Shown here: positions 11,961-22,791 of the stretch, piece by piece
Layout: every line of letters begins with the position of its first letter
Position numbering within the stretch: position 1 is the stretch's first letter
DNA from: Nymphaea colorata
Taxonomy: Eukaryota; Streptophyta; Magnoliopsida; Nymphaeales; Nymphaeaceae
Assembly: GCF_008831285.2 (NCBI RefSeq)
Contig: NC_045141.1
Coordinates: 3,489,224 to 3,553,223 of the forward strand
DNA length: 64,000 nucleotides
Direction of reading: 5' to 3'
Program-made: the position numbers and the translations under genes
Notes under the pieces: generated by a model
Seen by the model: only the letters and a program-made list of their open reading frames with translations
Told to the model about the DNA's origin: nothing
Database searches by the model: none

Positions 11961-12800
11961 TATGTGGATGATATGCTTATTGCAAGTGTCAATTTATAAG
12001 AAATCAATATGTTAAAACAGTACTTATCAAAGGAGTTTGCAATGAAAGACTTAGGTGTTGTGAAGCAAATACTTGGAATGAGAATAATGAGAGATAAGAG
12101 GACAGGTACTTTAAAATTATATCAAGGAAGTTATATTGAGATCATGTGCATGTTTAATGTGCAAGATGCAAAAGGTGTCAACACTCCCTTGGCAAATCAT
12201 TTTAACCATTCAAAAGATTTGTCATCTAGGACACAAGAAAATCATAAAACTATGTCCAAGATGGCTTATGCATGTATGAATTTTAATGTATGCTATGGTT
12301 AGCACTAGACTAGACATTGCACATGTAGTGGGAGTAGTGAGCAGATACATATCTAATCCAAGGAGGCAGCATTGGAAAGTTAAATAAAATCTGAGATACT
12401 TGAAGAGAACTTCATTGTGCAATTTGTTTCAAGAAGAATCACTTATCTTTACAAGGCTTTGTGGATGTAGGTTTAGAAAGTGACATTGACAATACAATGA
12501 GTAGTGCTGGAGATATTACATCTTTGGTAGAAACAATTGTGAGTTGGGTGTCTCAAGTTCAAAAGATTATTGCATTATCCATCACATAGTAGAGTATGTT
12601 GCTAACACAGAAGAAATTAATGAAATGATTTGGCTGAACAATCTTTGAAACGAGTTGTACAGAAAAAAATGTACAAGTGTTCTTTTTTGTGATAGCTAGA
12701 GTGTCATTCAAAAGCTAATGTTCCATGCAAGGACAAAACATATACAATTGAAGTACCACTTTATTTGTGGCTTGTTGAATGCTAGATCAGGCTCCAAGTA
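11961..12800 (+). pseudogene. Copia RT-RNase H remnant
   Basis: It starts at the RT YVDD box, followed by a stop and then an open stretch of 97 codons from 12,009 containing FAMKDLGVVKQILGMRI and TPLANHF. The RNase H part, from about 12,457 (GFVDV), is broken by many stops; a decayed FHARTKHIQL-like block is near 12,720. It belongs to the same broad Copia group as the element at 15,551, which has the parallel string DMKDLGLTQQLLGMRI. Confidence 0.8.
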
Positions 12801-12806
12801 AGAGAT

Positions 12807-13120
12807 TGTTGGACTATGGAGCTTGATCCATACTTAATAGGCTCCCTTTTTTCCACATATCTAACTTCTTGGTAAACTGGCATGGGGCATTCATGTAATT
12901 TTTTATTTGTGGGTTTGCCTAATACCCTTGTTTATGAGGTGGGCTGGTTTCTTGTATTCTATGATTCTTTTGTGGTAGTGAAACACTCTGTGCAGCCTTG
13001 GACGTAGGAAAGCCATGTCCTCAAACCATGTAAAACATTGTGTCTTCTTCTTCTTTACCTTCTTTGGTTTTCTTCTCTTGGTGTGTTACGAGAGAGGTTA
13101 AGAGAGCATTGTTCCTAACA
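12807..13120 (+). repeat. 3' LTR of the deleted Copia element (314 bp)
   Basis: It runs from TGTTGGAC to TTCCTAACA, with matching inverted ends TGTTGGA/TCCTAACA. Its first ~60 bp align with the 5' LTR fragment at 11,898-11,960 (shared CTTGATC.ATACTTAAT.GG). Confidence 0.85.
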
Positions 13121-13125
13121 CAACT

Positions 13126-15550
13126 TATGATGAATAGAAATAGAAAAAATAATTAAGCCTTTATTACTTCAACTAAATGAGGCTCACACAGAACTTAACA
13201 ACCAGAAGGCTCAATTACATAAAACTCAAATGAAACTCCTAACTATGATTCATGGATAGCAATTTGATGATACAAGTATTCAAATAGGCCCAAGAGCTAT
13301 TATATGTCCCTTGGACTAGAACCCCAACTTTAACATGAAAAGGAAAACAAGTTACAACCAAGGCAATAGAAAATACTTAAAAAGAACACCTCATTCCAAA
13401 ACCAAATGGACTCAAATTGATGTGACACTTGACACATTCCTAATAAACACTCACAAAAAAATATTAAAAGTGGTAAAGCCACAACAGAACAAAAAAATGT
13501 GAAATATATCAAACTAAAACTTGACAAAACTCAATGGCATGAAGATGCTCTAAAGCCCTAGAAAAAACCTAAATTTGCAAACTTGATGCAGTAGGACACT
13601 TTAACGGGCACACTACCCTAAGACACAATGGTACATACTACACTTCTTTGACATGCAAACACCCCAAAGTTTCCACCAGTGAAAATAATTGTTTTTACCC
13701 AATGTGGTCCACGGCATAAGACCACCATCAAGATGCCCCATTGCTTCCTTGGGTGTTTGGCAATAGGAACTAGAAGAACCCCAGTTCCTTAGTGTTACCC
13801 TAGTTCATTTTTACTATTTTGGCTTCAAACCCTAGGGAAAACCTAGACATGGACAAACTGGAGTAAAATAGCCTCAATTATCCCAAGTTCAACATTAGAC
13901 TATGCCTTAGTATCATCATTTCTGGTTTAATGGTGTTTGACCTGCTCATTTTGACTTAAGGCAGTTGAAGTTGAGCTTGACGTGCCCCATTTCTGGCGCT
14001 ATTTTAAAGCTACTGGTAGCGCCAGATGTCCGACCACCATAAACTTCTTAAATGCGAGCGCTATTGTTATGGGAGCTCTGGCGCTTTACACAGTGCCAGT
14101 TTAATAGGTTAACTGGCGTCTTACTAGCACCAGTTTTAATATGTTAACTGGTGTCCTGCTAGCGCCAGTTAACGCTGCCGAAGATGACTAGTTGTTCACT
14201 ACCGCTATCTCAAATAGCGGGGGTGATTTCAAAAAAAATAAATAAAATAAAAAATAAGAACAATAAATAAGATGATGATTAACAACCAAAAAAAAGAAAT
14301 TAATAACAATAATCCTCCTATATTTTTTGTGGATCAAATCTCTCAGAACTTTTGCTTTCAATAAGCATGACATCAATAAATTCAATAGAAATTTTCTCTG
14401 AAATTCAAACTACCTCTTCAAAAGAGAGCACAGCCTTCACTATGACTTGCATCCATTCTCCTTGACAAGGAAAAAACAACTAAAACAAAATAAAATGTAA
14501 AAAATTAGTGAATTTTCAGAAGATTGCAACATAAAGACGTGACAATTTCTAGAAAACTGAATATTGAGAAGGGTTGCAAGGCAACCTCTTGGATGAGCCA
14601 CAATAGAATATGCTGTTGTCAATAACACTCTTCATTATACGAGGATGGCAGGGCATCTAAGTTTTCCTCTGCATTAGAAATCATGGACTAGAAAAGAACA
14701 TAAAACTTAGGTTTATTTGTTGCAATAAAAATTGGATCATTTACATGAAAATGAACATGAGGACATGGTCCTTGATAGAAAAACAAATCAATCTCCCGAA
14801 ATTTGCAGCATATATCGAGTTCTAACATTCTCTTTCTGCGGCAAAAATTCTTTTGAGTTGATCAGCAAGGAAATCGAGTTGAGCTTTATGGTCCCAAAGG
14901 CAGTGGGCATCAACTCAAGAGTTTAAATGACTTTTCAAGTTCCCGTTGCATACAGAGGCAGATGAGAATAACATTTCAAATAAACTATGGTGAGCTTTTG
15001 GCTTTTGTTCAAATAAACTATAGGGGGCGAGGTGGATTCCTTTGACGAAGGATTTGGCTTTCCTTCTAGCCACCAACTGTTCTCTCAATGTACATATGAT
15101 AAACAACAGAAAGCACAACTACAGACGGTAGAGTACACAGTAGATGGAGAGAGGGAAAGGGACAGCAAGAGAAATCCTAAAACTTCCTCTGTTTCAAGAG
15201 AAGTGGGTCATGTTTACCATGCATGTTTGTGAAACCATACCTCATTTACAAAGATGCCTGAAATGGAATCACGAAATTTACCTTCCACCATTGCCTCTAA
15301 AAGGAATTCATCTTCCAGCAATAGGTCTGGCGTTTTGCCAAGGAGGCAGCAGCAGTTCGGAATGGCATGTCGAACACCATCAATATTGAACCAATATCAC
15401 CTTCCTTCTCAACGTGGTCGCTCGGAAGATGACGTGTTGGAAGAAAATGCCTACCAGAGGCAGCGATTGGGGCACCAAACCTCAACGCGCAATTGAGAAA
15501 TGAGAAAAAGAAGATTGAGAGAGGGAGAGAGAGAGAACGATAGAAACACA
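13126..15550. other. Gene-free stretch with a GCGCC-motif cluster
   Basis: No supported gene. At 13,990-14,190 the words TGGCGC and GCGCCAG recur in both orientations (TCTGGCGCT, AGCGCCAGA, CTGGCG.C, GCGCCAGTT), as in the cluster at 21.17-21.45 kb. From 15,020 to 15,500 the minus strand has short open stretches with some protein-like character but no recognised family. 15,511-15,536 is GA-rich and borders the Copia insertion at 15,551. Confidence 0.5.
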
Positions 15551-16225
15551 TGTTGGGTCGGGACCAGCCTCAAAAGAGGACTTGACCTGACCCGTCACTT
15601 AAGTGACGGGCAGGAGAAAGGAGAGGGCACCCCGATGGTGCCCTAGCTCTCACGACCCTCTCTTTCTCTCGTTCTTTACTCTTTTGAAGAAAGGAAAGAG
15701 GGCTCTTCCCTCGTGGCTCACACCAAGCAAGGAGAAGGGAAAGAAGAAGGCAAAGAAGAGAAGGAAGGCAAGAAGGAAAGAGGAAGAAGAGCACGGTTGT
15801 GGATTTGGGCAGCCGTGTGGGTTCAAGTGTAGAGAGAGAAAGTGAAGAAAACAAGGGAAAGAAAAGAAGAACATACGGTGATTTCTTTTCTTGTCATTTT
15901 CTTGTGCATTCAATCTTGAGAATGATTTATGCAATTCTCTGCAAGAAGAACAACGTAGTTGTATTGCCTCTTTGAAGTATAAATATATATCTCTCTTGCC
16001 CGTGGTTTTTTACCCCATTATTAGGGGTTTTTCCACATAAATTACTGTCTTTTGTTTTCTACATTATTTAGCATATATCTTGGCGTATATTGCTGCAACA
16101 TTGGTGTTGGAAACTCGTTCTTATGCTTGCAGCCCTGTGATTTCGATTTTCAGTAGTTTTGTGTTGGTTTAGCCTCTTTTATTGTTGTTGAAGCAATCTT
16201 TTTTTTTTTTATTACGACTATAACA
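15551..16225 (+). repeat. 5' LTR (675 bp) of Copia
   Basis: It begins TGTTGGGTCG and ends CGACTATAACA, immediately before the primer site. AAGTATAAATATATATC at about 15,976 is the likely TATA region. It contains a purine-rich tract in which the two LTRs differ by indels. Confidence 0.95.
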
Positions 16226-16228
16226 AAG

Positions 16229-16240
16229 TGGTATCGAGCC
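16229..16240 (+). promoter_or_regulatory. Primer-binding site of Copia
   Basis: TGGTATCGAGCC, three bases after the LTR end, matches the complement of the initiator tRNA-Met 3' end with small changes. Confidence 0.85.
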
Positions 16241-16280
16241 AGGTTCGTGCCAGGTTGGTTGTGTGCATTTATATTGAAGG

Positions 16281-17110
16281 ATGGAGTCGACCCCCACTAG
16301 AATGGTCTTTGTAAGTGGGAACAATTGGACCATATGGAAAGCCAAAATAGAAGATTTGCTGTATTGTAAAGACCTGTATGCACTCATTGAGAACCAGAAG
16401 CCAGCGAATATGACAGATGAAAAATGGAAGTTATTGGATAGGAAAACCATTGGCACCATCAGACAATGGTTAGATGACTGTGTTTTTCATTTGGTATCCA
16501 TAGAGACGAGCGCGAAGTCGTTATGGTAGAAGTTGCATGATCTTTATGAGAGGAAAGCAGCTGGGAACAAGGCCTTTTTGATTAGGCAATTGGTAAATTT
16601 GAAATTTAGAGAGGGAAAACCAGTGTCAGAGCATTTGAATGAAGTGCAGAACATAATCAATCAATTGTCAGCCATGAAAATGATATTAGATGATGAGTTA
16701 CAGGCACTCTTATTGCTCAGTTCTCTTCCCGACAGCTGGGAGACTTTAGTTGTTTCTTTGAGCAACTTCGCTCCAGATGGTGTGCTTACGATGAAGCATG
16801 TAACAAGCAACATTCTAAATGAAGAAACAAGGAGAAAGTCTCTTGGTACTGGTAGTTCATAAGTGCTAGTGATGGGAGACAGGGGCAGACAGAAGAACCG
16901 TAACAAATGGCATGACAGGTGAATCTCTAGGTCCAAATCAAAACCCAAAATGACAGGTAAATGCTTTCACTGTGGTATTCTAGGGCACAAGAAGATTGAT
17001 TGCAGGAAATGGAAAGAAGAAAAAGAACAGAAAAAGAAGAGTCAAGAAAATGTGAAGCCAAAAGAGTACACTGCTATTGCTTCAGATGATGAGGTAGTAT
17101 TATTTTTATC
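16281..17110 (+). pseudogene. Copia gag remnant
   Basis: The Met at 16,281 opens a gag with NNWTIWKAKIEDLL near its N-terminus, then KLHDLYERK and LRSL-type helical segments. It ends in an intact CCHC knuckle CFHCGILGHKKIDC at 16,962-17,003. The frame is continuous but has in-frame stops at 16,527 (TAG), 16,860 (TAA) and about 16,920 (TGA). The first and last could each arise from one C-to-T change. Confidence 0.85.
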
Positions 17111-17119
17111 TAAATAAAA

Positions 17120-20100
17120 TGATTATCTTACAGTTCAGAATGGTGTTCTATATAAATTTTAGATACTGAGGCATCATATCATGCCACACCATGTAGAGAG
17201 TTGTTTTTATCCTATAGAGCAAGTGATTTTGGAGTAGTTCACATGGGCAACAGTGATACTTTGAAGATTGTTGAGATATGAGATGTTTGCATTGAGACGA
17301 GCACAGGATGCAAGTTGACTTTGAGAGATGTAAGACATGTTCCAGATCTTAGAATGAATTTGATTTCTGCAGGAAAATTAAGTGAAGATGGATGTTGTAC
17401 TTTGTTTAGTCAGACTGGTTGGAAACTGACAAAGAGGGCACTAGTGTTGGCTAGAGGTGACAAATTTGGCTCTTTGTATGTGATGAAGTCTTGAATCAGT
17501 AGTGTGGATGTCAATGCAGCTACTGGTGGTACTTCGTGAGATTTGTGGCATAAGAGGTTAAGTCACATGAGTCAAAGAGGAATCGATTTGCTCACCAAGA
17601 GGAATTTGTTACCAAAGGCACATGGTGCACAGTTATCTCATTGTGATCATTGTTTGGTTGGTAAGTTGCATCGAATTTCCTTTCAAAAAAAGCGCTCTTT
17701 AAAAACTAAAGATATTTTAGATTTAGTTTATTCAGATGTATGTGGACCTATAAATGTGACAACTAAAGGTGGAGCATCCTATTTTGTCACATTTATTGAT
17801 GATGCATCTAGAAATGTGGGCATTTACAATGAAAAGCAAAAGTGAAGTAAGTAGTATCTTCATGACTTTTCATGCAGCGGTTGAGCGCGAGACTGGTAAG
17901 AAGATGAACAGACTGCATACAGATAATGGTGGTGAGTACATAGCATCTTCTTTATAAAATTATTGTCTAAAGCATGGTATTAGACATGAAAAGATAGTTC
18001 CTTATACTCCACATCATAATGGAGTTGCAGAAATGATGAATAGAACTATAATTGAGAGAGTTAGAAGTTTGCTATCTAGCTCTAAGTTGCCAAAGTATTT
18101 TTGAGCAGAGGCAATGCGTACTACAGTTTATTTAATAAACAAGTCTCCTTCAGTGTCTCTAGATAGAGATATTCTATAGAGAGTTTAGTTAGATGAAGAG
18201 GTTAAGTATGATCACCTCAGAGTTTTTGGTTGCAAAGCTTTTATCCATGTACCTAAAGAACATAAAACTAAACTAGATGATAAAGCTATTCCTCTAATAT
18301 TTTTGGGTTATACAGATGATGAATTTGGTTACAGATTATGAGATTCAAAAAATGACAAAATCTATAGGAGTCGTGATGTTGTCTTCAGAAAAGATCAGAC
18401 GATTGAAGATGTCATGGGTGACAAACAATCAGGTGTGAATACTAGTGGTGTTCATGAGCCAACCTGCAGAACCTGAAGAACTTTCATCTGAGCATGGTGA
18501 GACTGATGAAGATACAGATGAAGAGGAAAGAGAGGCAGATGAGTAGTATACAGATGGCAGCCCTATGGAGACTCAAACTGATCATGAGCATGAGTTGGAG
18601 GGAGAGCTTCCTCCTTATTCAGAACCAGTTGAGGAGCAATTAGAAAGAGGTAAAAAAATATGTATACCATCTACTAGATATTCTACTGATGAATATATTA
18701 TGTTTACAAATAGTGGAGAGCCAGAATTCTATGTAGAGGTGCTAAATGATGTGCATAAAGATGAATGTATTAAAGCTATGCAGAAAGAGATGAATTTTTT
18801 GTATAAGAATCACACTTTTGATTTGGTAGAGCTACCAAAAGGTAAGAAAGTGTTGCAGAACAAGTGGGTTTACAAGCTTAAAAATGAAGGTCAAGGCAAG
18901 TTGAGATACAAAGCTCGGTTAGTGGTGAAAAGTTTCAAGCAGGAACGATGTATTGATTTTGATGAAATTTTTTCTCTTGTTGTTAAAATGTCATCTATCA
19001 GGATAATACTTGGTTTGGTGACATGTCTAGACTTGGAGTTAGAACAGTTAGATATTAAAACTGTTTTTCTTCATGGAGATTTAGAGGAAGAAATCTACAT
19101 GACAAAGCCGGAAGGTTTTGTGGTTGCCAAGAAGAAACACATGGTTTGTAAGTTAAAGAAGAGTTTGTATGGACTTAAACAAGCACCTAGACAGTGATGC
19201 AAGAAATTTGATATATTTATGATAATTCAAAGGTATCGCAGGTCAGCTGTAGATCACTGTGTCTACATTCATCAGAGAGTTCTCATCAGGTAACTTCATT
19301 ATCTTGTTGTTATATGTAAATGACATGCTTATTGTTGGACAGGACTGTCAATTGATTAGTCAATTGAAAAATGATATGGGCAAGTTCTTTGATATGAAAG
19401 ACTTAGGGCTAACACAACAATTATTAGGCATGAGGATTGTTCGTGATAGGAAGGCCAAGAAGTTGTGGTTATCACAAGAAAAATACATTAAGAAGGTGTT
19501 TAGCAAGTTCAGCATAAAAGATGCCAAAACAGTAAGTATACCTTTAGCGACACATTTTAAATTGAAAAATGAGTAATGTCCATCCTCAGCAGATAAAAAA
19601 AAAGAATGGAGAATGTACCTTATGCCTCTGCAGTAGGGAGTCTTATGTATGTTATGGTTTGCACATGCCCAGACTTGGCTTATGCAGTTGGTGTAGTTAG
19701 CAGATTCTTGTCAAATCCAAGCAAGGAGCATTGGGCAGCAGTGAAGTGGAACCTAAGGTATCTGAAAAGTACTTCCAATTACTGTTTATATTTCGGTGAA
19801 TCTAACCCAGAGATATAAGGATTTGTTGATGCAGACATGGCAGGTGATTTAAACTCTAAGAAGTCTCTTTCTGGTTATGTCTTTTAATTTTGTAGGGAGA
19901 GCTGTATCATGGGAGTCTAGATTGCAGAAGTGTGTTGTTCTTTCCATTATAGAAGCAAAATATATTGTAGCAACTGAAGCTTGTAAAGAGTTGTTGTGGA
20001 TGAAGAGTTTTCTTCATGATATAGGCCTTAGTCAGAAGGCCTATGTGTTGTATTATGATAGCCAAAGCGCTATACACTTGGCGAAGAATTCAGCGTTTCA

Positions 20101-20290
20101 CTTAAGGATCAAGCACCTTGATGTCAGGTATCATTGGATTCGTGATGTGCTTGAGCAAAAACTGATTCAGTTATAGAAGATACATACAGAGAAGAATCCT
20201 GTAGATATGATGACAAAGTCTTTACCTAAAGAGAAGCATGACATGTGTAGAGACTTAGTTGGGATGACTGCCTATAAGGCAGTGTATTAA
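17120..20290 (+). pseudogene. Copia pol remnant (protease, integrase, RT, RNase H)
   Basis: The protease site at 17,159-17,176 reads LDTEAS, so the glycine of the D-T/S-G triad is lost. GAG-pre-integrase (WHKRLSHMSQRGI) follows at 17,543, then integrase (HTDNGGEY near 17,917; TPHHNGVAE near 18,008). RT starts after 18,565 (NKWVYKLKNEG, KARLVV, LDIKTVFLHGDLEEEIYM, LYGLKQAPRQ). Its catalytic box near 19,312 reads YVND, with one Asp lost. RNase H runs from about 19,817 to 20,176 (SIIEAKYIVATEACKELLWM). Stops include TGA at 18,102 and 19,195, both where tryptophan is conserved. The YVND and LDTEAS changes alone would abolish activity. Confidence 0.9.
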
Positions 20291-20341
20291 TTTTGTTCAT
20301 TTTGCATGTATGTTCCATCTCTTGAGGCTGGAGGGGGAGTT

Positions 20342-21010
20342 TGTTGGGTCGAGTCCAGCCTCAAAAGAGGACCCAACCCGACCCGTCACTTAAGCGACGG
20401 GCGGGAGAAAGGAGAGGGCACCCCGATGGTGCCCCAGCTCTCACGACCCTCTCTCTCTCTCGTTCTTTACTCTTTTGAAGAAAGGAAAGAGGGTTCTTCC
20501 CTCGTGGCTCACACCAAGCAAGGAGAAGGGGAAGAAGAAGGCAAAGAAGAGAAAGAGAGAAGGAAGGAAAGAAGAAGAAGAGCACAATTGTGGATTTGGG
20601 TAGCCGTGTGGGTTCAAGTGTAGAGAGAGAAAGTGAAGAAAACAAGGGAAAAAAAAGAAGAACATACGGTGATTTCTTTTCTTGTCATTTTCTTGTGCAT
20701 TCAATCTTGAGAATGATTTATGCTATTCTCTGCAAGAAGAACAACGTAGTTGTATTTTGAAGTATAAATATATATCGCTCTTGCCCGTGGCTTTTTACCC
20801 CATTATTAGGGGTTTTTTCACGTAAATTGGTCTCTTGTTTTCTGCATTATTTAGCATATATCTTGGCGTATATTGCTACAACATTGGTGTTGGAAACTTG
20901 ATCTTATGCTCGCAGTCATGTGATTCCGATTTTCAGCAGTTTTGTGTTGGTTTGGCCTCTTTTATTGTTGTTGAAGCATTCTTTTTTTTTTTTGGATTAC
21001 AACTATAACA
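20342..21010 (+). repeat. 3' LTR (669 bp) of Copia
   Basis: It begins TGTTGGGTCG after the polypurine tract GGCTGGAGGGGGAGT and ends CAACTATAACA. Compared with the 5' LTR it lacks a 4-bp block near 20,757 and differs in the purine tract. Confidence 0.95.
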
Positions 21011-21020
21011 ACACACACAT

Positions 21021-21022
<2 letters not shown>

Positions 21023-21059
<37 letters not shown>
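21023..21059. repeat. (GA)n microsatellite
   Basis: About 18 GA units directly follow the Copia insertion. Together with GA-rich DNA left of the element, this shows that the insertion target was a simple-repeat tract. Confidence 0.95.
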
Positions 21060-21061
<2 letters not shown>

Positions 21062-21169
21062 TACGCAGCATTGGATGGGTTCCGACAAACAAGCTTTAAT
21101 CGGTGGTCGCCGGCCGGCGTACCATTTTTTGTTAGGTTGTGTTGGTGCAGACGAGAGAGAGAGAGAGAG

Positions 21170-21470
21170 GGCGCCAAAGTACTTTGGTCTTTTGTGGGCG
21201 CCAAAGCTGAAGCAGCTTTCTGGCGCTCAATGATTCAAAACCAGAAATTATGGTGCTAATTTAATAAGCGCCAGAGCTCCGGCTCCTCGCCTCTTCATGG
21301 GGGGTGAACAGTGGTTCTACCTCTGGCGCTTATCTGGTAGGCGCCAAAAAACATTAAGTGGCGATCCTTCTTGCTGGCGCTAGAAATTCCACGGCAACAA
21401 TTCCACTGCATTGGTTAGCGCCAGAGCTGACATGATCTTAGCACCAGATCTGTCTCCTTTTGTCGTAGTG
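21170..21470. repeat. Candidate DNA-transposon terminus with GCGCC subterminal repeats
   Basis: About ten copies of GCGCCA or TGGCGC in both orientations lie within 280 bp. They end at 21,453-21,470 in a sequence whose reverse complement is CACTACGACAAAAGGAGA, resembling the CACTA-superfamily terminus CACTAC.A.AAAA. Decayed LINE sequence starts right after it. A similar motif cluster lies at 13,990-14,190, but no matching left CACTA end was found there. The superfamily call is therefore tentative. Confidence 0.4.
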
Positions 21471-22421
21471 GATATTCAGAAAGGATAAAAATCGCCCAGG
21501 GGTCATCAGAGTGGAGGAGGGAAAATAAACCATTTGAGAAGGAATGCTCAGTTGCAAAGCTTGAGGTTACGAAAGCCAAGGTCGGGACATGAGGGTGAGG
21601 AGGTAGCGAGGTCCTAAGAAAATAAGGTGCTTCTTGCTGGCTTCAGTTGTGAAATTCCAAAGGTAATGCGTCCAGTTGGAGTCAATCTTGGATTCACCGA
21701 AAATCAGAAGGTTAAACGTAGCAAGGTCGTGAGAGGGGATAGCAAAGAGAATGTGACGGATGATGGTGATTCGGCCAGGGAAGGGGATATACCAGTACTT
21801 CCAGCCTTGTAGTTTGGAGTGGATGGTGGTAATAACTGGATCCCAAGTTAAAGGTTGAAGAAAGGAGGAACATAGTGATAGGCCAAGGTACTGGGTAGGG
21901 AAGGGAGAAGGGGTACAAGCAAAGATAAGTGAGGCTTCTTGAGCGATGAGGTCGTCGATATTGAACAAGAAAATGGGCTTGGAATTGTTGATCTGAAGGC
22001 CGGACATCGTGGAGAAACACAGGAAGAGAAATTGCATGGAAGTCATTTGAGGGAAGAGGTGACACCAAAAACAAGGAGGACATCAGCTTATTGGATAAGG
22101 TGGGAAGGGGGCATGAAAAGGGAAAGGTTGCAAGATATGTGCAGTGATTGCTCGGTGTAGGACTACTACAGCTTCCATTGGGAGGATAAAAAGAAGGGGA
22201 CAAGCGGACAACTTTGTCAAACAATCCGCAAGAGAGGAAAGCCTTTTCCTAGAGTGCCATTGATAGACAGATGGGCAGTGGAGTGACAAAGTAGCTCATG
22301 CAACCAACACTTACAACGCTCACCGAAGTTAAGTATGTGGCAAATGTAAAAGACAAAATCCCATGATAAGGAGTCAAATGCTTTTGTGAGGTCTATCATG
22401 TACATGCAAGAAGGAGATCTA
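21471..22421 (-). pseudogene. LINE (L1-type) reverse-transcriptase remnant, 3' part
   Basis: On the minus strand the RT palm block DLTKAFDSLSWDF is at about 22,393-22,355, followed by SINGTLGKGFPLLR. The catalytic FADD-type box is reduced to ADVLLVF near 22,090. Downstream thumb motifs follow (FSTMSGLQINNSKPIFLF near 22,010; YLGLSL near 21,890; LQGWKYW..PFPGRITIIRH near 21,800) and a C-terminal LGFRNLKLCN-like block near 21,560. Several frameshifts break it. The 5' part of the same LINE continues at 28,146, across the inserted Copia element. Confidence 0.85.
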
Positions 22422-22791
22422 TGTTAAAAAGCATGGAGTGGGATAGAAACAGAGTAATAAAGCATTAGAGAGATAAAGAGGCACACAACATTACGTGGTT
22501 CGGCATTACAGCCTACATCCACGAGGAAAGAGGGAAAGACTTTATTATACTACTTGGTTACTCACTTGCTGTGTTACATCCACGTATTTATAAAGACAGG
22601 CAAGAGAGGGAAGAAACAGGGGATAAACATAAATGTTGAGCCATCGAGAGATTCTCAAGATGGCTTCTTATCGAGAGAATCATCTAGAACATGAGGTGGT
22701 GACTTATCCCATTGAGAGAAATTCGTGATGGCATTAATCTCTCCTATCTTTTTTCAACTGATTTCAGCATGTTTATCCTCTTTCCATAACA
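22422..22791 (-). repeat. 3' LTR of the nested Copia (370 bp)
   Basis: In plus-strand reading it runs from TGTTAAAAAG to TCCATAACA, abutting the polypurine tract (minus strand GAGGGGGAGATTG). A TATTTATAAAG region near 22,573 is the likely TATA area. Confidence 0.97.

Larger units (their letters stand above)
11898..13120 (+). mobile_element. Internally deleted Copia element with TSD CAACT
   Basis: The element is flanked by CAACT on both sides (11,893-11,897 and 13,121-13,125). It begins with about 63 bp of LTR (TGTTGGAGTG...), which jumps directly at 11,961 into the RT catalytic block YVDDMLIAS. It continues through RT (MKDLGVVKQILGMRI) and a decayed RNase H to a polypurine-like tract and the complete 3' LTR at 12,807-13,120. 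The rest of the 5' LTR, gag, protease, integrase and the front of RT are gone. The intact TSD shows that both outer ends belong to one insertion and the loss was internal. Confidence 0.85.
15551..21010 (+). mobile_element. Full-length, inactive Copia LTR retrotransposon with TSD ACACA
   Basis: LTRs at 15,551-16,225 and 20,342-21,010 flank a tRNA-iMet-type primer site, gag, protease, integrase, RT and RNase H in Copia order, then a polypurine tract (20,325-20,341). The 5-bp TSD ACACA is present at 15,546-15,550 and 21,011-21,015. The target was a CA/GA-rich tract. By eye the LTRs differ by about 35-40 substitutions, mostly transitions, plus small indels, suggesting an insertion clearly older than the one at 22,422. 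Coding regions are closed by many nonsense codons. Confidence 0.95.

Noticed and set aside
14196-14222. CACTACCGCTATCTC near the left GCGCC cluster as a CACTA left end
   Set aside because: The motif cluster lies on the wrong side of it, and the sequence does not match the right-end CACTACGACAAAAGG beyond CACTAC.
15020-15500. Short minus-strand open stretches resembling host exons (for example DIGSILMVFDMPF near 15,390)
   Set aside because: No family recognised, frames are short and interrupted, and no consistent GT-AG exon chain could be built.
15570-15934. Arg/Glu- or Ser/Leu-rich frames on both strands of the Copia LTRs (also at 20,306-20,704)
   Set aside because: They lie in LTR purine tracts, appear in both LTRs and have no protein domain.
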